A DNA stretch of 64,000 bases. Origin: Lepas anatifera. Its lineage: Eukaryota > Arthropoda > Thecostraca > Lepadidae. Of this stretch, positions 48,257 to 58,890 are shown one piece after another; the first letter of the stretch is position 1; each line of letters starts with the position of its first letter. The position numbers and the translations under genes were made by a program. The notes under the pieces are model-generated. The model was given only the letters and a program-made list of their open reading frames with translations. It was not told the origin of the DNA and made no database searches. The stretch covers positions 186,001 through 250,000 of the forward strand of contig JAOTON010000043.1 in assembly GCA_034440635.1 (NCBI GenBank), given 5' to 3'.

Positions 48257-48966
48257 GCAGCTAATCACAACCTGGACAAGTTATAGATGTCAATCATGTC
48301 ACGCTGGAATGTGCAAATCACGACATTCCGGATCAAGTCCGTCACAACGCGCACAGACCACTGACGGACGCAGAGGGGGCCTGGAGGCAATGCTCCCACC
48401 CCCAAAACTAGCGAAATTGTGGCCGATTTTCTTTAAAAAACACCATGTTTTTACGATTTTTCCGAGTTGCCCCCCCAAGCGGCGCTCCTGCGACCGCCCT
48501 TGGCACAGACACGTCAAACACAAAACAGCAAACCTAGTCAGTCGCGAAGCCATCACAACGGTCGGATCAAGTCAATAACACACATCCAATTGAATCAATC
48601 ACGACAAGCGGGATCCAGTCGACCACGACGCAAGATAGCAAGTAAATCCCGAGACGTCCGCCCCGTCGCGTCGGTGAAGGCAGCAACGGCGCGTACTTCG
48701 AGAGAAAAGGGGTAATCGGGTCCGAAAGGCATCCGGCCAAATCCCTTTACGGTGCTTGGATTCGGGCCTCCAAATGGATAGGTTGCCCTCTACAGTTAGC
48801 ACGTCGGCACTAAAGGAACAACCATTTCAGACTGCGGAGATGAGGAGCGAACCGCCAGGAACACCCAGACACCGTTTGGCAAAAGTAAGCGACGAGCAAT
48901 TCGACCCTGCCGAAAACAAAATAGAAATAAGTGAACTCCCCGAGAGTATCCAGTCATCACCTGAAG
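48257..48966. other. No gene seen
   Basis: 48330-48510 has G-rich and C-rich ends around an AT-rich centre and may be another MITE relic, but its ends cannot be paired confidently. Confidence 0.4.
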
Positions 48967-49121
48967 CAGTGGCAGATACAAGGGGGCTGGGGGGTTCAAG
49001 CCCTCCCCCCAGAAATATCAGAGTGCATATAGTTGATGCATAGGCGGAGGCTGATCAGAAGCAATGACGGGGAGGCTTGAGCCCCCAGCCCCCCCCAAAT
49101 GAAGTCCTGGGTCCACCACTG
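48967..49121 (+). mobile_element. hAT-like MITE, family A copy 3
   Basis: It starts CAGTGGCAGATACAAGGG and ends CTGGGTCCACCACTG. It aligns over its whole length to 38843..39001. The flanking octamers acctgaag and acatgagg agree at six of eight bases, consistent with an aged 8-bp target duplication as made by hAT transposases. Confidence 0.8.
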
Positions 49122-51285
49122 ACATGAGGCAATGGTCCATTTGTAAACAAACTGCCAACAGAGACCGGTATCATACACGTTCAAACTAGCAAATACTACG
49201 GACCTAGCCCGTATTTACTAACGAACTATTTCATAAAACGATACTTATTGAATACTTTTATACCCTGGCTGCTCAGCATCAACTATAGTTTACACGGCGT
49301 AGCTCGCCATCTCGTGCTCTGATTGGTCGGTGAATTTCCCAATCGCTGATGGGTAAATACTGTCTAGCATCACTTTAGTTTTCAGTAGATTATGTCTAGT
49401 ATCTACTACGGGTGGGGGCATGATTGAATCGAGTCGAGACTACCGAACATACTTTTAGATGTTTTTTTATTTGTCAGAGGAGGAGTTACGCTTGCATGAA
49501 CTTCTTGTTATTGGTTACTCTTGTTTGAGCGTTGATGTTCCACGGTGGGATAGGAGAAACCGAGCCGGCGCAGGCGACCGCGCGAGTTTCGGGCACGGAC
49601 GAATGTGCAAGAGCCCGCCACTTCTAAATTCGGGCAGCTATCGTGTAAGTACCTACCTATCTCGACTCGTATCTAGGAACGGAGGAAAGGGCATTCCCAG
49701 ACCTGGAAAGGGGGGGACAAATAGTTATAACAATAAAACGTTTAATGCTTGGAATGAACCTCAGCAAAATTGTAGGATTTCGGGGGGATTTGAGCCATGG
49801 CGATGGTGACTGCCTGCCCGTGACCACCAGTGCAGGTATCTCGATAGCGTAAGCGCTATAAGATAACAATACGTGGGAACGTTCGGTCAAGTGGGGACCA
49901 TGACCATTCAGCAGCGTTAATATCTGCATTGGTAACAGGGGGTGAGAAATGGCATTTCAAGGACACTGGGCATAGTGAGAGAGCTTCGAGTACTAGATCA
50001 GGGAAGGAGGGGGCGCCAGTCCCTTAGTCCCTTTGCCCCTGGGTCCGCCTGTGTCCCTTTATTACGTTCATGCTTGCTACTTCTACGCAGCCGCAGCAGA
50101 AACTTGAAATATTCTGACTGAATAGGAATCGCTACAACGTATCGATGTTTACGACATGGTAGTGTATAGAGGAACAATTCACTACTCGCCCCTATGACCG
50201 CCCATAATTAACCTTGAAATATTGTTTGTAAACAAAGCCAGCTGTTCCCCGCCCCCGTTAAAATTACCTCGCGTCATGAAAAGCTGGTATTGGCGTTTCA
50301 GCGCCGGAGCCGTTTTTCAGCTTGACTCAATGGAGAGTTGTGTGTCTTTGAACGGACGCAAACAGAAAACTACAGCATCGATTTCCTCAGAATTTACTTC
50401 ATTTAACGGCTCTTGAAATTCCCCATCTGAAACTGGTATTGGCTTTTTACCTGCAGAAAACTTCAAAGACCGATTTAATTTGAACGAATCTGGTATGCTA
50501 GGGTCATGGCTGTTTTCATTCTCGACGAAACAGAAATAGGCTGTCTTATTTAAAAGACAGTGAGAAGCATTGCATTGCTTCCCGTTGCAATGGGAATAAT
50601 ACCGGTAGGAAACTGAAGTGGTTGTTTTGAATATATCATCTTTTGGAACGGTTTCATTTACTCCGGTACAAACCGTGTTAGTGACTAGCTCTGCGTGTCT
50701 GACTAACAACATGTTAATGGCTTTCCGGATAAATAAATACTCTTGCGCTCAGTCAGCTGACTGAGGCCCGTACTTACTGCGATTGACACAATCGTAGACG
50801 TAAGCAACTGTCTACACATCGGTGTAATCAGCTACGTAGCTCACCCGGGTTTCATGAAAGCGAGTCGAATGGTTATTAGTTGATTCGAACGACCCGAGAA
50901 GATAATAAACATTATTTACAACCACGTTTATGACATTTGTATCGGCTGTCAGAATATGACCCGTTTTGGGCCGTCGCCGGCGCAGCCCCCTCTGTCGCAC
51001 CTGCCCCCGCCCGCCGGCAGCTGTGTACTCACTGGAGGTCTCGCTACGATAGCGGGGTGGTCACGGCGCGACCGTCATATGCACAGGCGCCACCTTCACT
51101 GTGTCGCATGCTACATATGGAAAATACCAAAAATGAGGTATTGAGCTGTCTTACAAGTCCAGAGAATGCATGATTGTTCTGGAACGTAAGTATTGATGCG
51201 TTTATGAGCTTATAGGGAGCTAGCTCCAAGGATTACTGCTCTGAACATAGGAGCGGACACGGGCCCCTTCCGTCCAAGTTGATAC
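49122..51285. other. No gene seen
   Basis: Mixed sequence. A minus-strand frame of 131 codons (50317..50712) has no recognised domain or splice support. A CCCCTGGGTCCGCCTGTG stretch at about 50036 looks like a solo MITE end. Confidence 0.45.
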
Positions 51286-51500
51286 AAAGGTGGATCCAGG
51301 GGTAAGTGTCATTTGTCCCCCTCTGATCGACCCTCGGCGACCACTGAAATGTCCATGGCGCCCCCCCGAAATGTCACCTCCCACCCCACACCCCTCAGGA
51401 TGAGAGCATCGGCATACACTCCGTAGGTTTTCTGCCCAAGAGTGGCGTCCCCTGGTCCGAATGGTACCCCTCCTCATCGGGAATCCTGGATCCGTCTATG
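51286..51500 (-). mobile_element. GC-rich MITE, family C copy 2
   Basis: In reverse it starts ATAGACGGATCCAGGATTCC and ends CCCCTGGATCCACC. It aligns with 23892..24121 through the shared GGACCAGGGG, CGCCACT, AAAACCTA and CGCCGAGGGTCGATC segments. The orientation is opposite to copy 1. Confidence 0.65.
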
Positions 51501-51965
51501 CTTTAGTACCTACGTAAAAGGTGGGCATCAAAGGGCTGCAGTCTGCATCTTGCAGGAGGCCGTCTAAACACCGATGGAAATAACGGACAAGGTTCCAACG
51601 CCCGGTGAAAGGCCGATTAAAACAGCGTCATTGGCGTCTTCCAATCTGATATGGAAATTCCGGATAATTATGATCCATTGAAACCCGTTCCGCCTTCAGA
51701 AATGCCCTACCTCACACCTGTCAGAACACAACAACCACTACAAGTGACCTCACATCTCGCATGACGAGAGATCATGCAACATTGCATTGTATGGCTCACA
51801 GAAAGGCTTCGCCACAACGGAAATATTTTTCCTCTTACAACCGTGTGCCTATTCCACTTGGCATCATAATATCCATGGTTCTTGCATTTCGTAGATGACC
51901 TACGACGTAAGCATTTCCATAAAACTGGATGTTGCGTTGCGTTACCGTTCAGTACCTACTCAGCA
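51501..51965. other. No gene seen
   Basis: Unique-looking sequence with no supported exon. Confidence 0.5.
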
Positions 51966-52093
51966 TTCCCCGCCGACCCGGGTTCAAGGCCCTGCGGCTT
52001 CCCTGAACAAAGCTGGCTCCTGAGAAACCCTTCCGACAGGGAAAGAGTTGGCGACGCCATATGAACCTGGCAGTTGATGTGTCGATAAGCCCG
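51966..52093 (+). mobile_element. tRNA-derived SINE, 5'-truncated copy
   Basis: From GCCGACCCGGGTTCAAGGCC onward it matches the nested SINE at 18887..19071 to the GTCGATAAGCCC segment, with about ten differences. The A-box end is missing, as expected for incomplete reverse transcription. No target duplication is visible. Confidence 0.85.
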
Positions 52094-52164
52094 TAACATC
52101 ATTGTTCAGTATTCCGTGCATGTTCCGGTGCCAGAATCCAACCACACTCCTCTAAATTTGGTCC

Positions 52165-52345
52165 GCAGCAGTGTTTGACTCGAGACCGGCTCATTGACAT
52201 TCAGTTTGACCCGCGGCAGTGTTTGACTTGAGACCGGCTCCTTGACATTCAGTTTGACCCGCGGCAGTGTTTGACTGAGACCGGCTACCTGACCTTCAGC
52301 TTAACCCGCGGCAGTGTTAGGCTTGCGCACAGCGACAGCTTGCCC
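52165..52345 (+). repeat. 48-bp tandem repeat
   Basis: GCAGTGTTTGACTTGAGACC followed by GGCTCCTTGACATTCAG begins at 52168, 52216, 52264 and 52311. Spacings are 48, 48 and 47 bp, and a degraded fifth unit follows. No open frame runs through it. Confidence 0.85.
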
Positions 52346-55300
52346 TGCGGCGTGTTTGACCTGTGACCCGAGATCTCCGTGGTCAGAGGACAGCTGCCTC
52401 ACTAAGCGCTCACGATGGCCGGAGGCATCCATCGATCGCAGCCTGGAGTCTCCCTCCCGCGGGGGCGGACCAGAGGGGGCGACTCTGACGCACGCCGGAG
52501 GAGGCCCGGCTGATGCATGGAGAAGACCCCCCGCGGGACGTCTCAGCTGCACTCCAATGACGGACATGGGATGAATCAGCGGTGCTACTGACGCAGCCAA
52601 ATGGCCATGGAACCGTGGGGGTCCAGGCTTCCAGGCTTCCCGTAACGACCCCCTACTGCCACACCAAGCTTGCACAGATGAGAAAAGCCAGTCACAGGAG
52701 CCGGCTTTGAATGACATAAAATATGTTCACAAAGAAACCGAATCAAAACAGCTTCAGCACGCCGTTTTCAAGCCAGTTATGAACGTCCCATGTGCCACTG
52801 GGAACAGCCTGCAGGCTATCGGCGGCTATCAGAGGGCCTGAGATCCAGCGGACCGAGTCTGGAGACAGGTCTGATATCTCCCGCCACCACCGCCGCCGGC
52901 TACCTTTCTCCCGCCACTCGGGACGCTGCGATAGCGCCCGGCCGTCACAGGCGCTCCGGCTGACAGGTCAGTCAGGCAGGCGACTGACAGACTCGAGCCG
53001 GGTGACAGTGCAGTCAGGCGGGCGACAGCGGCCACATCTCTCACCTCCCGCTGCCTCCACCGTCCTACCGCGCGCTTCACGTCGCAGAACATCTGGAGAT
53101 GGCGGCGGGGAGGGGGGCGTACCGCACAGAACATAGCAGCAATGCGATAGGTACAAAACAGTTAATTGTACTACAGAGGAAATCCGCTTCACAAGCTTTG
53201 AGAGCACAGAATCCACACTGGAAAACCGGGGGTCCACGGTCCAGCTAGGTCAGGCGCACAAACACTGAAATCTATCTAGGCTATAGCCTGGTGGCACCTA
53301 CATAGCTCAATTGGTTTAACACAGCAATGGAAGCGACACTTGGAAACCTGATGCCGCTAGTAAGGCTGACCGGACTGGGCACATGTTCTTAAAAACCAGC
53401 ACGCAATGCGATTCGTGTTTCTTCGGGGAACAAGCAGATGTGCTATTCTAGCGATATTGTGATTAGTATTGCGTTAATCATGGCTACAGCTTGGTAAAAT
53501 ACCTACTCAACATTGAACGGAGACGGCCATACCCTACCCATTCCTGAGCCCACCGATAAATAAAGTCGGAATGATCCCATGGAGAAATAAATATTACACA
53601 TCAGTGTCGCACAGTTCTGGGAAAACTCTATAAATCCAGTCATATCTTCCAAGGCTGAGCATTTGAATCAAAATAGGGTGCTCCGATCTAGAGTTAGAAA
53701 GTTCAATGGCAAGACTGATGCCCGGTACCAAGTCCGAGTTATAAAGGGGCAGATGGTCGCAGAAGAGGCAGATGGTCTTACTCTTGAAATTAAATATATT
53801 TACGAGGAGCGACTCTCAGAGCTGGGTCGATAGGCGGCGGGGGCAGCACCGGAGGGGTTATCTCGGCCGCGTGAGCAGCTGCTGCTGCTGCCTGCCGGCT
53901 CCACCTGGCCAGCTGGGGGGGCGGGGGGTAGATGTCGGGCACGTGGAGAGCGACGAAAACACAACCACTCGTCAGACGGGAGACATTGCGCAAACAATTG
54001 CAGAAACGCCATACAAATAATAGAAAAAACCAAACACTGCGCAAATGAAGCCCACCTATCGAAAAACAAAGCTGTGCTTTCCTTTATCCTGGTCCCTGGT
54101 TTCGATCTAAGTACGCCCCAGCCAAGCCCGTACACCCGCACACCCCGGCATATCAGTTACTGACATGGTTGTTTTCCAGGGCAGGCTCCACTTCATAGTT
54201 CCGATAAGATATCGGCTCTGCCCCCACCCGGCGCCGGCGCCCCTCACTTCCAGTACCAGCACACAGACACTGCCACACCACGGCCCAACCCTGGCACCAA
54301 GCTTACCATGTTCCACCGAACGCGCCCCACTGCCACTCAATCAACATTGTCGGCTACAGCACGACACTCAAATTGGCCAGCAAGTCCACGTAGCGGCACC
54401 ATCACGCTCGAGTTGCCAGACACACAGATCAGAGGTCGTCCCAGTCACTCCGCGCGACTTCTGGGCGCCGCGGTCAGCGTCAGTTTAAAAGCGGTCCGCG
54501 CCAGACATGTATAACCGACGGGTGGCGCGACTTCAGAGCAAGCCGCTATTAATTGGGCCACTAGCTCGTTGGTCGACCTTTTAAGACAGACTCGCATCTA
54601 TCTCGCTAATTTTCACTGTCTAAATAAGGTCAACTCCATCGGTCTTTCAATTACCGTTTACTTCGGCTCAGTCCATAAAAGTCGCTGAAACTAGTTGGAA
54701 GTGGTACAGTGACAAATGACTTGACTTCAGTGGCGAATCGAAACGGATAGCCTTCAGGAAGCGTAAGAGCATTTGACGACAATGCCAATACCAATTCGTG
54801 AAACGAACCAGCTGCTAATTCGCCAAAAATGTACGCGCAAAAAATGTCCAAAACTTCCTAGTCATAGGCTTCAACGTTTCGCAAAACGGTCATCCTCGCG
54901 ACTCAATCGTTCGTTCGCGACCAATGCGGTCGCCAGGACACACACGTACCATCACCATGACAACCCGCCATGTGACGCCAGCGTCACAGCCCAGCATCAC
55001 GTCGACACGGCGGCGGCGACGTCACGACGTGACGGTCGGTCGTTACGCCAGCCAGAGGCAGGGGTGCTGCAGCGGTGCGGCCGCCCCACATTTCGCGGTC
55101 GACTCCCGCCGCGTCGCGGTGTGCGGCACTCTGGTGCTGTGGCGGCCGACAGTGTGACGAGTGTTTGTCTGTGCACAATGCCCCACAATGCGACGGTTCG
55201 CTCTGTGTCCGCGCCGGACAGTCCGCTCCAGCTGCCATTCAGCTTAATGGCGACAGCGACAAACCCGCCGGGCACAATGCTCCTGCGGGAGGCGCCTCGG

Positions 55301-56580
55301 CCGCAATCGCACGCTTTTTTAGCCAGCTTCATTTTACAGCAGAGACTAAACTGTCTGAGGCCGTTCGGTTGGATTTCATCCCCATAGTCACCGATTCAGT
55401 GTACCGTGAGATGACACAACCATATCATGCAAAATGAACTCATATTCTGGTTGATGTATTCCATAGAAAATAATACGCGGTAGAACTTGGCGGGTTTGCC
55501 TGACGCCCCAAAGGAACGTAGATTTCTGTTATGATTAGGAGTGCCTAAATTTGAAACGATGTCAACAAATTCCCTACTAAAGGGCCATAACATAAAATGA
55601 GGGCTTAACCCTTCTTAAAAAGCCCATTTAAGAGTACAAGACCAATTCAAAATCCTTGAGTAAATGTAAATGTAAATGATATTTCAACACTCCTCCAAAG
55701 TTGCATTCGCTATGCCCGGGTACCTGTAAATAGTAGATATAAATCCACACCAACGGCGCGTCAGCTTCTACAGACACTACGATAAAAATGTATCTGAACA
55801 CTGCAGTATGGCACTGAATTCACCTGAATTTCCAAGACTGGGCCAGCAAAACCCGGAAATTGCTCTATGTTTGAACGGTGCTGCAGACCCGTATCAAGGA
55901 AATACGAATTCCTATTGGTTAAATAAGCAAACGCCAATAACGCTTACTTATTGTAAGTTCCATACCACAGAACTAGCATGAATTTAAGTCAACTTGCAAT
56001 GTTCAGAAAAAGTTCATCCCAACCATAAATGCATATCCGCGTTCCTAGACCCACCATAACTCATCAAGCCTTTTCAGACCGGCGCCTTCAATACACCAAA
56101 TGACATCGTTGTTTCAGCGCACCAAAACCAATCAACACAGCGGAGTAGCACGTGTCGCGCTAGAGAAGGTGGACAAAAAACCTAGCACAGGTCGGAAGGT
56201 CCCACAGGAGCATTAACACAGCTGAGGTACACGATGCTCCCATGACAACAAATAAAAAGGAAGACAGCGAGCAGGCAAACTTCCCTTGAGAACCTTGCGT
56301 GATGAGACCACATAACCCGGCAAGCCACACCCACACGGGTCGGTACCGCCCAGTACCCCACATTCTACCGCCACCAGACCGCCCACAGAAGCCATCGATA
56401 CCGGTGTCGGCGCCACCGCCAGCACGCCTGACGGCGCAGTATACCTGACAGCCGTGTAATGAGTCACGCGCCTCCCGGCGTTGTCGCGTCGGCAGCGCAC
56501 GTGCCCTATCGTCGGCATCGATGCAGGCCACAGCCGGCGTCGGCGGCGGCGCACACCTGGGCGGGCACGTGCGCCGGGGA
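52346..56580. other. Gene-poor, partly GC-rich stretch
   Basis: CpG-rich patches lie at 52380-52530, 52830-53120, 53820-53940 and 54920-55300. One minus-strand segment (about 53803..53924) follows a strong pyrimidine acceptor (cgcccccccag) and reads Ser/Ala-rich sequence to a TAA. It is too low in complexity to call. A TAAATG hexamer repeats three times near 55663. Confidence 0.4.
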
Positions 56581-57412
56581 GGTGTGAGAGCTGCTGACCT
56601 GGGGTAACGTCCACTGGGGACCGGCCCGGTGGTCGGGGTCGCTGAGGAGGGGAGGGTGTGAGGGGCTGCTGACCTGGGGTAACGTCCACTGGGGACCGGC
56701 CCGGTGGTGGGGTCGCTGGGGTAAAGTGTAGGGATTACTAACCTGGGGTAACGTCCACTGGGGACCGGCCCGGTGGTGGGGTCACTGGGGGAAAGTGTAG
56801 GGATTACTAACCTGGGGTAACGTCCACTGGGACCGGCCCGGTGGTGGGGTCGCTGAGGAGGGAGGGTGGGGGCTGCTGACCTGGGGTAACGTCCACTGGG
56901 GACCGGCCCGGTGGTGGGTCGCTGGGGTAAAGTGTAGGATTACTAACCTGGGGTAACGTCCACTGGGGACCGGCCCGGTGGTGGGGTCACTGGGGGAAAG
57001 TGTAGGGATTACTAACCTGGGGTAACGTCCACTCGGGACCGGCCCTGGGGTCGGGGAGCTGAGGAGGGAGGTGTGGGGGCTGCTGACCTGGGGTAACGTC
57101 CACTGGGGACCGGCCCAGTGGTGGGGTCGCTGGGGAAAGTGTGGATTGATAACCTGGGGTAACGTCCACTGGGGACCGGCCCGGTGGTGGGGTCACTGGG
57201 GGAAAGTGTAGGGATTACTAACCTGGGGTAACGTCCACTGGGGACCGGCCCTGGGGTCGGGGAGCTGAGGGGGAGGTGTGGGGGCTGCTGACCTGGGGTA
57301 ACGTCCACTGGGGACCGGCCCGGTGGTGGGGTCGCTGGGGGAAAGTGTAGGGATTGCTAACCTGGGGTAACGTCCACTGGAGACCGGCCCGGTGGTGGGG
57401 TCGCTGAGGACG
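56581..57412. repeat. 69-bp minisatellite with A-B-B higher-order structure
   Basis: ACCTGGGGTAACGTCCACT occurs twelve times: 56597, 56672, 56741, 56810, 56879, 56946, 57015, 57086, 57152, 57221, 57291 and 57360. Spacing is mostly 69 bp (range 66-75). Two unit types differ before the core: type A has GGGCTGCTG and type B has GGATTACTA or a close variant. After the first two A units the order is B B A B B A B B A B, so the real period is a trimer of about 207 bp. The minus strand is open in long pieces and reads VDVTPGQQ and GPVPSG units, but length changes break the frame. Confidence 0.92.
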
Positions 57413-58369
57413 CCTGCAATAGTACGCCATCTGTCTGTCGCAGTGTTGCAGCATGCAGCAGAGGCGAGCGATTTCACACTGGCTGACACCTTGCAACCGC
57501 CATGTTTCAGCTTGGTCTAAATGTTCCCACTAGCCAAACTGTCTCAAACAATATAAGCCGGTTTCCCGTTTCAGTTCCGGTATGTCTGCCTTTCATCTGC
57601 CCCCTCCCCCTGAAATTATTTCTGGAGCCGCCGCTGCCCGTTTGGGGGCAATGGAGGGCCGTTATCGGGCAACCCCGGAACGGTCGCCGGCGCAAAACCA
57701 ACACAGCCGCAGAATTAACGCCGCCGCCGCACATAGGCCCTAAATGCCTCCGTCCGTGGCCAATATTACATTTCGTGGAAAACTCCTTCGCAATACCGCA
57801 AATTCTCCCCGATTTTTGGACAAAGGAGCTCATTTGACAGTTAATTGAACAGCGCATAAAACTTGCATTCGACATATAGGTTTTATTTTACATGGGCGTA
57901 ATCAGGACAGTGAAAAGAGGGGCATTTGGGGCAACTTAATCCAGCCCAAGGTGTCCGCAAAATATTTTGCAGATGTTGTCGTGGCGCCATGAATTGTGAC
58001 CGAATTGTAGTTTGAAACACTGCAAACAATAAACATGTAATCCATGAACAACGATACAGCAATCTTGGTGTGCCATAAATTCATAAGCGTCACCACGAAC
58101 AACAAAACGGGAGGCATCATAAATGTGTATTTGAGCTTGGTTTTTCTTTCTAAGCCAGCTTTTTGGTATAACTGTAACTCCTTTTCTGCATGGGAATGTT
58201 CTATTATAACCGGTATTCGAGTGATTATTAACAACCACACTGGAGAGGGGTCCGACATTAACGCGCACAGGATGGGGGGCTGGTAAGCCCCTGAGATATC
58301 GGAAACTTAGAGGCTTAAGAAATTCCGATTGGGGGTGGGTGGGGGCTATGGTGATCCACATCATAACTA
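57413..58369. other. No gene seen
   Basis: Chance frames on both strands, none recognised. Confidence 0.5.
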
Positions 58370-58890
58370 ATTTTCATTGACCTAGGTCTATATTGTCAAG
58401 GTCAAACGAGGTCATAAAGGTCAAATTTTGGCCATATTTGGGACCTGTTGGGAAATGCCCTGATAATGCGTGGAAAAAGCCGGGAGTAAGCTAAAGCCGG
58501 ACCACGGTCATAGAGGTTGTGTCGCAAAGAATCTTTCCTTCATTTTTGAGGTCTAGGTCATTCAAGGTCATCGACCTATGACGTCACAACATGGTATATT
58601 TCCTATTATGCACACTTAAAGTAGCACTATAGCAAACCTTGTGCTGGAAAGGAGGATTGACCTTTACCCACGATCTTTAACCTTGACCTTTGACCTTGAA
58701 CTTACAACTGGGCTACCTTTACTATGACGTCATAACATAATATACGTCAGACTGGGACACGTAAAGCACCGGGGTCAATGACCTTGAAATTGCTGGTATG
58801 ATTGAACTTTGACCTCGACCTTCACGTGAGGTGACCTTGACATATCATCCCATCTATATGACACTGTGACGTCACCACTTGGTCTCAATG
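58370..58890. repeat. Cluster of AGGTCA half-sites and CRE palindromes
   Basis: The segment holds twelve perfect AGGTCA/TGACCT hexamers, including a TGACCTTTGACCT direct repeat with one-base spacing, and three perfect TGACGTCA palindromes. These are the binding sequences of nuclear receptors and CREB-type factors respectively. The density suggests a degenerate internally repeated element or an enhancer. No coding frame or terminal repeats are visible. Confidence 0.6.

Noticed and set aside
53290..53340. tRNA-like stretch (CATAGCTCAATTGG)
   Set aside because: Only an A-box-like sequence is present; no B box and no cloverleaf can be drawn.
53800..54141. Possible terminal exon on the minus strand after a strong pyrimidine tract
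   Set aside because: The acceptor looks good, but the translated sequence is Ser/Ala/Pro low complexity and no neighbouring exon is visible.
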